Shown here: in pieces, positions 17,303 to 27,222 of the stretch | Layout of the letters: every line of letters begins with the position of its first letter | How positions within the stretch are numbered: the stretch's first letter is position 1 | Made by a program: the position numbers and the translations under genes | The notes under the pieces: model-generated | What the model was told of the DNA's origin: nothing | Seen by the model: only the letters and a program-made list of their open reading frames with translations | Databases searched by the model: none | Virus record (IMG/VR): IMGVR_UViG_3300046010_010703 | Coordinates: 1 to 33,502 of that record | DNA from: a virus | DNA length: 33,502 bases | Direction: 5' to 3' (one strand)

Positions 17303-19279
17303 GTGGGTACTCGCCGTAATGTTTCGTCTGCGGATAAAGCACGTTTCTTTCAGGCGATAGCAGCGGGTTCCAGTATTTTGGATGCTTCACGTATTTCTGG
17401 TATCCATGTGAACACTGGGTCGAGGTGGTTGAAGAATTCGAAAGCGGTGCAGGCTCGCCGTGAGGATGCCGAGTTTCATGCACGGAAACATTTACGTGAC
17501 CAGGGTGGGATGCAAAGGTATGCTGATAATGATTTGGCTGAAGCAGCCGATTTACCACCAGCCGTACCGTTAGACAGATTGTGTGATGCGGCTAAACGCG
17601 GATTAGAAGATTTCGACTTTTTCAGAAAATACTATTTGGGTAGGGTTCCGTCACCGTGGCAAGTAGAAGCAGCAGTCACCCTAGTCGAGTTGTTAGAGGC
17701 TGAAGAAAAAGAATTTGTTGTGTTGAATGTGCCGCCAGGTGCAGGCAAATCAACCCTATTCCACGATGTGGCGGTGTGGGCAATAGTTCGCAACAGGGCT
17801 ATCCGCGTGATGATTGGCTCCATTTCGCAGGCTATGGCTAAACAATACTCGCGGCGAATCAGAGAAACCCTTGAAAGACCAGCACCTATACAACCCGACC
17901 CAGAGTTAGTTAAGAAAGGGTTAGCGGTTAACGCCGAAGGATGTCTCTCAATCGACTACGGCAGATTCAAACCATCAGATAAAGGCGCCCTGTGGCGTGC
18001 AGATGAGTTCATTGTCGAACAATACGACGGCAACGGATTAGATAACAAAGAACCAACAGTCCGCGCATACGGTATCGACGCAGAATTCATCGGACACCGA
18101 GCAGACCTATGCCTATTTGATGACGTTGCATCCACCGAAAACTGTCGGGAGTCTGTTGCCCGCGACAAACTATTAGAAAGATGGGACTCGATGGCTGAAG
18201 CACGATGCGACCCAGGTGGTTTACTCGCAGTAATCGGACAAAGACTCGGCTCAGGCGACCTATACGCCCATTGTTTAGCAAAAGTAACATACGACGTCGA
18301 CGAAGAAGACTACGATGGGTCAGATGTTACCTTGCCTGAACACATCGCAAATAAAGAACCCACCAAGTCATCGAAATATAAACACATTATTTATCAGGCA
18401 TACTACCCAGATTTGGATACTGGTCCTGCGTCAAGAAAAGTCACCGCCCCCGCATACCCTAACGGACCTTTACTCGACCCTAAACGACTTTCATGGAAAG
18501 ATTTATCTTATCTCCGATACAACTCCCCAGAAAAATTTAGAATAATCTACCAACAAGAAGACCTCGCCGACGAAACATATCTAATAGACCGCACATGGAT
18601 AACAGGCGGAATCGGAGCAGACGGCGTACTCTACCAAGGATGCATAGATAACGAACGCCACCACGGAATCATCCCCCCAGGACTAGCCCCACCCGTAATC
18701 TCAATAGTTGCAGTAGACCCATCCCCAACCCAATTCTGGGCACTCATCTGGATACTTTACCAGCCGACAACAAACCTGTACTACGTCATAGATATCGAAC
18801 GAGTGAAACTCACCGCCGAAGAACTCCTCGGATACAACACCACAACCAGCGAATACTCAGGAATAATGGAAGACTGGCAAAACAGGTCAATGCAACTCGG
18901 CTACCCGATATCACATTGGGTAGTAGAAATCAACGCAGCACAAAGATTCCTGTTAGCACACGACTTCGTACGCAAATGGCAGGCACTACACGGAGTGAAC
19001 GTACTCCCGCACACCACCACCCGCAACAAACTCGACGAAAACATGGGCGTAGAAGCACTACTTCCGCCGCTGTTCCGTTCAGGTGCGGTACGTCTACCAA
19101 CAATGCGTGCGAACTGGAAAACGTTAGCGGCAGCCGACGAACTAGCAAAATGGACCCGCGACAAAAAAAATGGTACAGACATCGTGATGGCATTATGGAT
19201 GGCAGTACTCAACATCCCAAACCTCACCAACATGAAAATCCCACCACGACAATGGCGCCCCAGTTGGCTACTGAAATAG
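17303..19279 (+). CDS. terL: Large terminase with fused N-terminal HTH
   Basis: 658 residues from the GTG (a TTG three bases earlier is possible). Residues 10-50 (ARFFQAIAAGSSILDASRISGIHVNTGSRWL, in outline) form a helix-turn-helix like that of small terminase subunits. The ATPase carries Walker A PPGAGKST (144-151), Walker B LCLFDD (269-274) and the coupling stretch VIGQRLGSGDLYAH. The nuclease half has D472 (AVDPS), VVEINAAQ and D626 (GTDIVMALWMA) as likely metal ligands. It packages DNA into the prohead through the portal encoded next. No separate small terminase gene is seen, so DNA recognition may reside in the N-terminus. Confidence 0.92.
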   Translation: MGTRRNVSSADKARFFQAIAAGSSILDASRISGIHVNTGSRWLKNSKAVQARREDAEFHARKHLRDQGGMQRYADNDLAEAADLPPAVPLDRLCDAAKRGLEDFDFFRKYYLGRVPSPWQVEAAVTLVELLEAEEKEFVVLNVPPGAGKSTLFHDVAVWAIVRNRAIRVMIGSISQAMAKQYSRRIRETLERPAPIQPDPELVKKGLAVNAEGCLSIDYGRFKPSDKGALWRADEFIVEQYDGNGLDNKEPTVRAYGIDAEFIGHRADLCLFDDVASTENCRESVARDKLLERWDSMAEARCDPGGLLAVIGQRLGSGDLYAHCLAKVTYDVDEEDYDGSDVTLPEHIANKEPTKSSKYKHIIYQAYYPDLDTGPASRKVTAPAYPNGPLLDPKRLSWKDLSYLRYNSPEKFRIIYQQEDLADETYLIDRTWITGGIGADGVLYQGCIDNERHHGIIPPGLAPPVISIVAVDPSPTQFWALIWILYQPTTNLYYVIDIERVKLTAEELLGYNTTTSEYSGIMEDWQNRSMQLGYPISHWVVEINAAQRFLLAHDFVRKWQALHGVNVLPHTTTRNKLDENMGVEALLPPLFRSGAVRLPTMRANWKTLAAADELAKWTRDKKNGTDIVMALWMAVLNIPNLTNMKIPPRQWRPSWLLK

Positions 19280-19320
19280 TGTATATTAGACGTAGTTGCA
19301 ACTAAAAGAAAGCGTGCTGG

Positions 19321-21141
19321 ATGAAAACCGCAGAAGAAATAGTATCGCTATACAAATCACGCCAAGAAACACAAGGACCTATCCTCGCGCAAATGCGCCG
19401 AGTCCGCGACCTCGCAAACGGTGACGTAATCGTACCACTTTCAGAACTAGACCGCAACGCCCGCACAAACGTAGCGAACCTACTAGTACAAGGATTAGAC
19501 CAAACATCGATGCGAGTCGCATCAACAATGCCGATGCCATACTTCCCGCCAATCAAAGAAGGCAACGAACGCAGCAAAGACTACTCACGCACAAGACGCA
19601 AAGCAATGCTATCCATCTGGGACACAAACAAAATGGATATCAAAATGCGTCGCCGCGCACGCCACCTACTCGCCTACTCATCGGCACCAGTAATCATCAA
19701 ACCAGACTTCAAAACACTCGTACCAAAATGGTCAGTACGAAACCCGTTAGACACCTATCCTGCAGTATCAGACGACCCAGATAACCTCATCCCAGACGAC
19801 TGCATCTTCACCTACCTCAAACCATACAACTGGCTAGTAGCAAACTACGGCGACAAAGTAGTCGGCAAACTCCGCATGGGCAGAGTACGTTACGACACAC
19901 AATTCACAATCCTCGAATATGTCGACGACCAAGAAATAGTTATCTGCGTTATGGGCGCAGAAAACAGCGCCGAATACACAATGGTTGAACGCCAAGGAAT
20001 CGAAGTAATCGAACTAGAACGCATCCCGAACCGCACACAAATGCCTTTAGTAATCATCCCAAAAAGAATCTCGCTAGACATCCCACGCGGACAATTCGAC
20101 GGCGTAATGGGAATGTACTACACACGTGCCCGACTACAAGCCCTCACAGAAATCGCTATCGAACGCGGCATCTTCCCAGACGAATACCTAGTAGCACGCC
20201 CAGGTGAAAACCCAGAAATTATCCAAATGGCAGAAGGCAAAACAGGACAGTTAGGTGTAGTCAAAGGCGGAGACATCCAACAGTTGCAAACAAACCCAGG
20301 CTACAAAACCGATGTCGCACTAGACAGACTCGAACGCCAAGAACGTTTGGAAGGCGCAATCCCAGCAGAGTTCGGCGGCGAATCAGGAACAAACATCCGC
20401 ACAGGACGCAGAGGCGAATCAATCCTCTCAGCAACAGTCGACTTCCGTGTACAAGAAGCCCAAGCAATCTTCGCACAATCATTGATGGAAGAAGACAAAA
20501 TTGCTATCGCAATTGAAAAAAACTATTGGGGCACAAAAGAAAAATCGTTCTTCATCGCAGGAAGAAACGGAATCGGAAAAGTAGATTATGTTCCAAACAA
20601 AGTTTGGGAAACAGACTTCCACTACGTCAACTACCCGTCATCAGGCGCAGACGTCAACGGACTCATCGTAGGATTAGGTCAACGCCTCGGCACAGGTCTC
20701 ATGTCGAAAGAATCGGCAAGAGAAGCCGACCCGCTAATTACAGACCCAGAACTAGAAAAAGACCGCATCACAGCAGAATCAATGGAAGCCGCACTCCTGT
20801 CCAGCATCCAAGCACAAGCAGCAGACCCTAACGGACCATACCAACCAGAAGATTTAGCGTACCTAACAAAACTTACAGTAGAAGAAAACGTTCCACTCTA
20901 CGAAGCAGTACGCCGAACAAACGAACGCGCACAAGAACGTCAAGCAACAGCAGTTCCAGCAGGTTCACCAGAAACACAACCAGGGTTAGCGACCCCAGGA
21001 ATGGGTGCAGAAGCACCAGTCACAGGCGCACCAGCAGGAATCGAAGGACTACTAGCATCACTCGGCGGACCACAAGCAGGAGCGTCCGCACAACCAGGGA
21101 CACCAGGTGGTGTACTTAGCCTCGCAGGGAGATTAGGTTAA
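19321..21141 (+). CDS. Portal protein
   Basis: 606 residues, start with a weak AAGAAAG upstream. An Arg-rich helical start (LYKSRQETQGPILAQMRRVRDLANGDV) and LDRNARTNVANLL...QTSMRVAS lead to WSVRNPLDTYPAVSDDPD, a clip-like strand region, and IERGIFPDEYLVARPG. The segment EFGGESGTNIRTGRRGESILSATVDFRVQEAQ is typical of portals of this phage group. The end (about 540-606) is Pro, Gly and Ala rich and probably disordered. Twelve copies should form the DNA-entry ring at one vertex. Its stop overlaps the next ATG. Confidence 0.82.
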   Translation: MKTAEEIVSLYKSRQETQGPILAQMRRVRDLANGDVIVPLSELDRNARTNVANLLVQGLDQTSMRVASTMPMPYFPPIKEGNERSKDYSRTRRKAMLSIWDTNKMDIKMRRRARHLLAYSSAPVIIKPDFKTLVPKWSVRNPLDTYPAVSDDPDNLIPDDCIFTYLKPYNWLVANYGDKVVGKLRMGRVRYDTQFTILEYVDDQEIVICVMGAENSAEYTMVERQGIEVIELERIPNRTQMPLVIIPKRISLDIPRGQFDGVMGMYYTRARLQALTEIAIERGIFPDEYLVARPGENPEIIQMAEGKTGQLGVVKGGDIQQLQTNPGYKTDVALDRLERQERLEGAIPAEFGGESGTNIRTGRRGESILSATVDFRVQEAQAIFAQSLMEEDKIAIAIEKNYWGTKEKSFFIAGRNGIGKVDYVPNKVWETDFHYVNYPSSGADVNGLIVGLGQRLGTGLMSKESAREADPLITDPELEKDRITAESMEAALLSSIQAQAADPNGPYQPEDLAYLTKLTVEENVPLYEAVRRTNERAQERQATAVPAGSPETQPGLATPGMGAEAPVTGAPAGIEGLLASLGGPQAGASAQPGTPGGVLSLAGRLG

Positions 21142-21545
21142 TGGCAAAACAATACCCAAACCGTTCCGATTTAAGGAACCCAACAAAAAAGTTGGCGGCA
21201 AAAGCAGCCCCAGGTCAAACCTACGGTGAAGCAAGAAAACAAATCTCAGCACAACAACAAGTACCGATGGCAGCATCACCACAACCAGTAGTTGCACCAC
21301 CACAAACAGCAGTTGAACGACCACGCCCAGGACAATTCGGACCATTAGACAGACCGACAGAACGCCTAGACGAACCACTCACAGCAGGCGCACCATTCGG
21401 ACCAGGAAGAATGACACAAGTTAGCGGCTATGCGGGCGTACGCAACAGCGACCCGATACTTGACGAACTCAGAGCACTATACGCAGCCTACCCAAGCGAA
21501 GAACTCGCAGATATGTTGGACTCATACTTACGTGAAGGATACTAA
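21141..21545 (+). CDS. Small probable virion protein after the portal
   Basis: 134 residues. A basic start (MAKQYPNRSDLRNPTKKLAAKAA) and a long disordered Pro, Gln and Ala stretch (35-95) end in a short amphipathic helix (DPILDELRALYAAYPSEELADMLDSYL). Tail-to-head overlaps (TAATG) link it to the portal and to the giant gene. A small adaptor, plug or scaffold-like linker role is plausible; no family is recognised. Confidence 0.6.
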   Translation: MAKQYPNRSDLRNPTKKLAAKAAPGQTYGEARKQISAQQQVPMAASPQPVVAPPQTAVERPRPGQFGPLDRPTERLDEPLTAGAPFGPGRMTQVSGYAGVRNSDPILDELRALYAAYPSEELADMLDSYLREGY

Positions 21546-24500
21546 TGGTAGGTGGACTCAGCGCATTCGACCCTGTTGACGAAGAAAATAACGACAAAGA
21601 CGCACAAGCAAACATCGCTGCACAAAAAAAGATACAAGCAACAGTAACACCACAACAAGCAGCAAAAGTATCTGAACTTTATAAACAAAACGGATGGGTG
21701 TCGCCACGTGTCCTATTAGACATGGCGAAACAATCAGGGCTATCACAACAAGCAGTTGACGCCGTAGCAAAAATAGAAGCAACAAAACTCGCCACACAAA
21801 ACGACCCAAACAAAGCAGACCCAAAAGGCTGGTTCGATAGAAACATTTACAGCAAAGTAAAATCGGCAACACGTTGGGGTTTCGCCGCACTACAACTCAC
21901 CCCAGACCTGACACAAAACGTTGCGTCACAAATCTTTTCACCAAACGACCCGACAGGCACAGCAGGCGTTTTTGCTTCAACACAACTTGGCACAATGCTC
22001 TCAGGGCAAGACTCAGGAGAAGGATTCTTCTTCGGTGGGAAAGCCGCAGAAACACAAGCACAAAGAGCAAAAGACTTTCGTGGCACAATCAACAACCATG
22101 CGTGGACAATTGGGCGTGGCGCAGCAAACCTTGTGTTCACCCCAGGAACAAAAGAATACTCTCTACTATCAGGTTTCTTCGATGCTGCTGTAACCATCTA
22201 CGCTGACCCAACCATCGTTGCAGGTCAAGCATTCAAAGCAGCAAAAACAGGTCAACAAGTAAAAGGATTAATTGGCACACGAGCAGTCAGCCAAAAAGTT
22301 GCAGACCAACTCGTTGCCCGAGGCATAGTAGAAACAGACAAAATTCCGTCACTCACACGCGAAGGCGCAGACGCAGCAGCACGAATCTCCCGCGGAGAAA
22401 TCGGTTTAGATTCAGCCGAAGCAATCTCATTTAGAGAATCAGAATACTTTGCATGGTTCGACCGCAATAGCAAAGCGGTACGCCTCACACAACGTTTAGC
22501 AGACCACGCTGCCACCGCAACAAACAACATTGCCGACCGCGGACTAGACACAACTGAAGCAGCCATTGAAAGAGGCAAAGCCGCATACAAAATCATGTCA
22601 GATTTCCGTGGCAAAATTGACCCAGAAACAGCGCAACGTTTAGCCCAAGCAGACTCTCCACTAAAAATTAAAGCCATCATCGGTGAAGCCGCAGCACGAC
22701 TATCAGCCAACCCAGAAGACGTACTTATCCCAAAACAAATCGGCGCAATCAAAGGCACACGCGCAACATTTGCCGCACGAGAACTTGCTCGCGAACGGGT
22801 TCCTGTATATCGCACGTTACGTAACAGCCGATGGTTCACAGAAATCCCAACAGAAAGAGCCATAGTTTACGGTTCGGGTTTAGATAAAACACGTTCAATT
22901 GAAACCTACGCAAACTATTTAAGAGGAATAAGAATCCACACCGAAGCCACAGAAACTTTTGACAACTTTATGGGCGAAGCAATGAACGTGTTTGGCGCAG
23001 AAAACGTTGCTACACGCAAAGAAGCAGGCGACCAACTCTACGCAAAATTCCTTGCAATCGTAACCGAACAAGCGGGCGGAGACAAAAGAATTGCATTAGA
23101 AGTAAAACGAATTCACGATGCGGAACTAGCCCGCATTAGAGCATTTGGCGCCGACGAACTGGGACAACTCGATGACGGCGGGATGTTACAACAGTTACGG
23201 CAATTCGGCATTGACGATAAAGAATTAAAAAGATTCAACCCAAATGATTTGAATGAATTACGTATGCAAGGACCAACAGCATTAGTTGAACTTGCAGAAA
23301 ACATCCATGTGTTGCCCGACTACCGCAAACTTCGAGCATTAACAAGTAACCCGTTTCTAAAAAAAGCATTAAAAACCGATAAAATTTTACGCAATAAAAA
23401 AGGTGAACAAAGAACACTATTAGCCGTTGCAGAAGAACTTCAACAAGAAGTATGGAAACCGATGATTCTTGCTACGGGCGGATACGTCGTACGAAACATG
23501 ATTGACTCTCATATCCGAATGGCAGCAAAAGGCTACCAAAACTTTTTCACGCACCCATTCCAATTCATCCAAACAGTTATGGGCAGCCGCTTTGTTGGAC
23601 CATTAACAGGCGGAGAAGGTAAAGCATTAACATTTGAAACAGCACTAACAGATGATGTCAGCGGCGGGGTAAAAAAGGTATTAAAAGATTACCAAGATAT
23701 TACCAATAAGTCGGTCTATCAACATCTACAAGACCCACTTACCGCTAATGAACGCATGATACGAGGAGAAAACTTTGCTTTCATTAGCCGTGGCAGCGAC
23801 CCAGTTGCACACACTACAGGCTACATAGATAACTTAGGACAACTTCGTCAAGACACAATTATCAAAAAAATGGCGCAATTATCTACGCTTCCAACACAAG
23901 AACGCCAAGCAGCAATGGCTGTATGGTTTCAAACAACCGACGAAGGAAAAGAAGCCTATAAAACAGTTGTCGAATATTTTCGCAACGGCGTACGCATCGC
24001 AGACCAACGAACAGGTCAACCACAATTTATCCCAATAAGAAGCGTTTCTGAAACAGACCTTGTGACCGCATGGCTAGACAAACCATCACAAGCCAAATTA
24101 AACACCGTTGTCCGCGGCGACGAAGAACTACGTTTTGTAGTAGCACACGGTCGTGTACCCAAAATCGAATCGCTGCTTGACGAAAGAGGATTACCAACTT
24201 CACGTTTGACTGAAGATGCAAACGGTTTACCAACGGCTGATGTTCAATTTGTGCCACGCGAAGAAATTCCAGTAGACAACCTTGTAATGGCAGAACAAGG
24301 ACAAAACAGAGTTGTAGGTGCTTTGGTTAAACTTGACAACGGTGACGACGCAATCATCACACGCATAACGCCAAGCCGAGTAGAAGACCCATTTAACCCA
24401 GGCACACTCATCCCTCGCGACATAGCGGAAGTACAAGCAGTAGCCCCAGGACAAGCGTTTACTACAAAAGAACAAGACCCAGGATTGTTCGGCAGCGACG

Positions 24501-26404
24501 CACTTCGAGAATTTATCGACCTTAAAGGCAATCAAAAAAAACTAGCACCAAGTGTCAAAGTTGCTAACCGTGTGACATCAGGCAAATCACCAAAACTTGA
24601 CAACATTACAAAAGCAATGGACACAGGCGTCAAATGGTTCTTCAACGGGCTAGTAGGTAAAGCCACACAAAAACTTGAACGCTCACCGCTTTACCGTCAA
24701 GCGTTCTATCGAACAGTCGCGGACAACGCCAATTTGTTGTCACCTGCAGAACAACAAACTTTGAAAGCAAACATCGCCAAATATGTTAAATCGTTAAACG
24801 ATGACCTTGCCGAAGAAGGTAAACGGGAAATTATGTCAGTAGAAAAATATGTTGGCAACAAAGAAATCTACAATCGTATATTTGGAAAAGCAGCCACAGG
24901 TGACGGCACAGTCGCCCAACTAGAACAATTCGCTGGAGCGATGGCAAGACAAGAACTACAAGAAACTCTTTACAACGCCCAGAAAAAAGGCAACCTAGAA
25001 GATATGTTCCGAGTAGTAGCACCATTCGCTACAGCATTTAGAGAAACACTCGGACAATACACGTCATACCTCATCGAAGACCCATCACGAATCCGCAAAA
25101 CACAACTCGCATTCAACGCAGCAAACTACGACTCAGACAACCCAGACAACGCCCTGTCGGGATGGTTTGCTAAAGACCCTGTAAACGGCACAAACGTATT
25201 TAATTTTCCTGTCGGCGGATGGGCAGGAGCAATACTTCAATTCCCAATTAAAGGCGCATTCCAAGTATTAAACCTTCCAGGCGCAGGTCCAGTCCTACAA
25301 ATCGCCGCATCAAACGTACTCCCAGACACCCCTGAACTAGAATTCGTACGCAAAATGATTCTCCCATACGGAGAAAAAGGTTTATCATCACTCGCACCAC
25401 AATGGGCGACACGTGGCATAGAAGCCATCAGAGGTGACACCGCCAACCTCGGCACAATCTACGCAAACACCTACGCAGAAGTAGTCCGCCACAAAATTCA
25501 AAGCGGAAGTTACAACACCAAAGACGCCAACGATATGGCAAAACTGTACGCCGATGCACGCCGCAAAGCACAAGTCCTCGCAGGAATGCGTGCCTTATTC
25601 CAATTCACAGGACCAGCCTCACCACAAATCGATTTCCGTTTAGAAACCGACGGCGGCGACATCATCGCATCATCACTTTCGCAAGAGTTCTACAAAATGA
25701 AATTAAAAAATCCAGACACAGTTGTATCAGACTTCATCGACAAATTCGGTGAAGACGCATTCATATACATGGGTCACAAAACTGAGCCAACAACCAGCGG
25801 CATTGAACCAACCAAAGTGTTCTCCGATTGGGCTAAAGACAACGACGATTTGATGGCACAATACAAAGGCATCGCAGGATACTTCGCCCCTGGCGGCGAC
25901 TCGTTCAGTTTCGAAGCATTCAACCGCCAAATCCAAAAAGGTGAACGACGCCGATTAACAGCAGAAGAAACGGTTGCAGCAGCCCAATACAAAATTGCTT
26001 CATCCATCTACCGTGAAAAACGCAACCAAATGGGCGACACCCTAAACCAAGAACAACGAGACTGGCTTGCTCAATGGCGCACATTCCTCAACAAAGAATA
26101 CCCAGGGTTCCCAATCAAAGCCGACTTCAACCCAGGCGAATTCCCTAACTTCATCAACAATTTGCGTACAGCCGTAACCGACAACCGTTTAGCAGACAAT
26201 GATGTGGCGAACGCAGTCAAACAATATTTGGATGCCCGCGACCAAGCATTAGAAAATGCTGCAGCAGCAGGGTTCTCAAGTTTCCAATCACCAAAAACAC
26301 AACCTTTAAAGGATTGGTTGGCTAGTATTGCAGCAGCACTTGTACAGCAAACCCCAGAATTTGCAAGAATTTATGAAGATAAACTTGCAGCAGAGGTAGA
26401 TTAA
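21545..26404 (+). CDS. Giant (1619 aa) probable internal virion or ejection protein
   Basis: The protein is rich in Ala, Gln and charged helices. Distinct regions are an N-terminal helical part with TPQQAAKVSELYKQNGWVSP and GTAGVFASTQLGTMLSG; a hydrophobic helical region near 637-683 (MILATGGYVVRNMIDSHIRM, THPFQFIQTV); a segment near 1158-1370 with PFATAFRETLGQYTSYL, FNFPVGGWAGAILQFPIKGAF, NLPGAGPVLQIAASNVLPDTP and VRKMILPYG; and a helical tail. The same two hydrophobic blocks occur in very large proteins of other freshwater actinophages. No enzyme motif is visible. Between portal and capsid genes, and without a tape measure in the window, the likely role is a capsid-internal protein ejected with DNA. 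Confidence 0.6.
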   Translation: MVGGLSAFDPVDEENNDKDAQANIAAQKKIQATVTPQQAAKVSELYKQNGWVSPRVLLDMAKQSGLSQQAVDAVAKIEATKLATQNDPNKADPKGWFDRNIYSKVKSATRWGFAALQLTPDLTQNVASQIFSPNDPTGTAGVFASTQLGTMLSGQDSGEGFFFGGKAAETQAQRAKDFRGTINNHAWTIGRGAANLVFTPGTKEYSLLSGFFDAAVTIYADPTIVAGQAFKAAKTGQQVKGLIGTRAVSQKVADQLVARGIVETDKIPSLTREGADAAARISRGEIGLDSAEAISFRESEYFAWFDRNSKAVRLTQRLADHAATATNNIADRGLDTTEAAIERGKAAYKIMSDFRGKIDPETAQRLAQADSPLKIKAIIGEAAARLSANPEDVLIPKQIGAIKGTRATFAARELARERVPVYRTLRNSRWFTEIPTERAIVYGSGLDKTRSIETYANYLRGIRIHTEATETFDNFMGEAMNVFGAENVATRKEAGDQLYAKFLAIVTEQAGGDKRIALEVKRIHDAELARIRAFGADELGQLDDGGMLQQLRQFGIDDKELKRFNPNDLNELRMQGPTALVELAENIHVLPDYRKLRALTSNPFLKKALKTDKILRNKKGEQRTLLAVAEELQQEVWKPMILATGGYVVRNMIDSHIRMAAKGYQNFFTHPFQFIQTVMGSRFVGPLTGGEGKALTFETALTDDVSGGVKKVLKDYQDITNKSVYQHLQDPLTANERMIRGENFAFISRGSDPVAHTTGYIDNLGQLRQDTIIKKMAQLSTLPTQERQAAMAVWFQTTDEGKEAYKTVVEYFRNGVRIADQRTGQPQFIPIRSVSETDLVTAWLDKPSQAKLNTVVRGDEELRFVVAHGRVPKIESLLDERGLPTSRLTEDANGLPTADVQFVPREEIPVDNLVMAEQGQNRVVGALVKLDNGDDAIITRITPSRVEDPFNPGTLIPRDIAEVQAVAPGQAFTTKEQDPGLFGSDALREFIDLKGNQKKLAPSVKVANRVTSGKSPKLDNITKAMDTGVKWFFNGLVGKATQKLERSPLYRQAFYRTVADNANLLSPAEQQTLKANIAKYVKSLNDDLAEEGKREIMSVEKYVGNKEIYNRIFGKAATGDGTVAQLEQFAGAMARQELQETLYNAQKKGNLEDMFRVVAPFATAFRETLGQYTSYLIEDPSRIRKTQLAFNAANYDSDNPDNALSGWFAKDPVNGTNVFNFPVGGWAGAILQFPIKGAFQVLNLPGAGPVLQIAASNVLPDTPELEFVRKMILPYGEKGLSSLAPQWATRGIEAIRGDTANLGTIYANTYAEVVRHKIQSGSYNTKDANDMAKLYADARRKAQVLAGMRALFQFTGPASPQIDFRLETDGGDIIASSLSQEFYKMKLKNPDTVVSDFIDKFGEDAFIYMGHKTEPTTSGIEPTKVFSDWAKDNDDLMAQYKGIAGYFAPGGDSFSFEAFNRQIQKGERRRLTAEETVAAAQYKIASSIYREKRNQMGDTLNQEQRDWLAQWRTFLNKEYPGFPIKADFNPGEFPNFINNLRTAVTDNRLADNDVANAVKQYLDARDQALENAAAAGFSSFQSPKTQPLKDWLASIAAALVQQTPEFARIYEDKLAAEVD

Positions 26405-27222
26405 TGTCATTCACAGAACCAACAGACCCAAACGCGACGACAACCCCACCATCCTCGACCGCCCCAGTTATTGCCCCAAAAGTCGGTGGCGGATTAGCAC
26501 CTGACGTACAACTACAACCACGTAACGTATTCGTTACAGCACCACAATTATCTGGTTTAAAACAACAAGATATTTTAGGTGGCACAGTTTCTGACTCAGG
26601 CGACGCAGCCACACGCCAACGACGAGGATTCGATGTTTCTTTTGTAGGTCAAAAACTAGTAGGTAAAAACAACACTATTGAACGCGACCTATATGACCCC
26701 GACAAAGAAGCAGTAAGCGAACTGTCTAGAATGACCGCGGCGCAACGCGCAGATTTCCAAAACAAACTATCCGCACGAGGACTATACGGTAAAAACGGTA
26801 GACCGCAAGGCGGAACAGGATTTGATTCCACAGACATATCTGTGATGAGAGAGTTTCTAAACTACGCCAACTCGCAAGGTCGAACAATAGAAGCCGTTCT
26901 ACCACAATTCCTAACAGAAATCCAACCATCTGTGGGTATGGGCAAAGTTATTCGCACCACCGCCAAACAGGACATTCGTTCAGTATTTCAAGACACAACA
27001 CAAAAAATATTGGGGCGCAACGTGTCTGCTGCCGAAATCGAAAAGTTTGTTAGAGCGTATGAGCGTATGGAGATATCGGAAGCAACTGGCGGTGTTCGCG
27101 CACCTAACATTAATGTTGCAGCCGAACAACAAGTACAGCAACAGTTCGGTCCAGAAGCCGAAGCGGTTCAGGCTTTAGGATTTTTGGACATTCTTGATAA
27201 AAAGATTAAAGGACTTGCATAA
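26404..27222 (+). CDS. Probable virion protein, unknown
   Basis: 272 residues, coupled to both neighbours by TAATG. A Pro/Thr-rich disordered start (residues 1-35) is followed by a mainly helical body: DLYDPDKEAVSELSRMTAAQRADFQNKLSARGLYGKNG (in pieces), FDSTDISVMREFLNYANSQG and TTQKILGRNVSAAEIEKFVRAYERMEIS. The MTAAQRADFQxxLxxxGxY pattern and the following D-x-x-V helix look like a peptidoglycan-binding or helical-bundle repeat and recur loosely in other actinophage virion proteins. A member of the ejection complex with the giant protein is a reasonable guess. Confidence 0.55.
   Translation: MSFTEPTDPNATTTPPSSTAPVIAPKVGGGLAPDVQLQPRNVFVTAPQLSGLKQQDILGGTVSDSGDAATRQRRGFDVSFVGQKLVGKNNTIERDLYDPDKEAVSELSRMTAAQRADFQNKLSARGLYGKNGRPQGGTGFDSTDISVMREFLNYANSQGRTIEAVLPQFLTEIQPSVGMGKVIRTTAKQDIRSVFQDTTQKILGRNVSAAEIEKFVRAYERMEISEATGGVRAPNINVAAEQQVQQQFGPEAEAVQALGFLDILDKKIKGLA

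Noticed and set aside
18901-19233. Long antisense frames in the terminase, portal and giant genes
   Set aside because: They mirror strong codon bias of the sense genes, have no ribosome sites and no recognisable domains.
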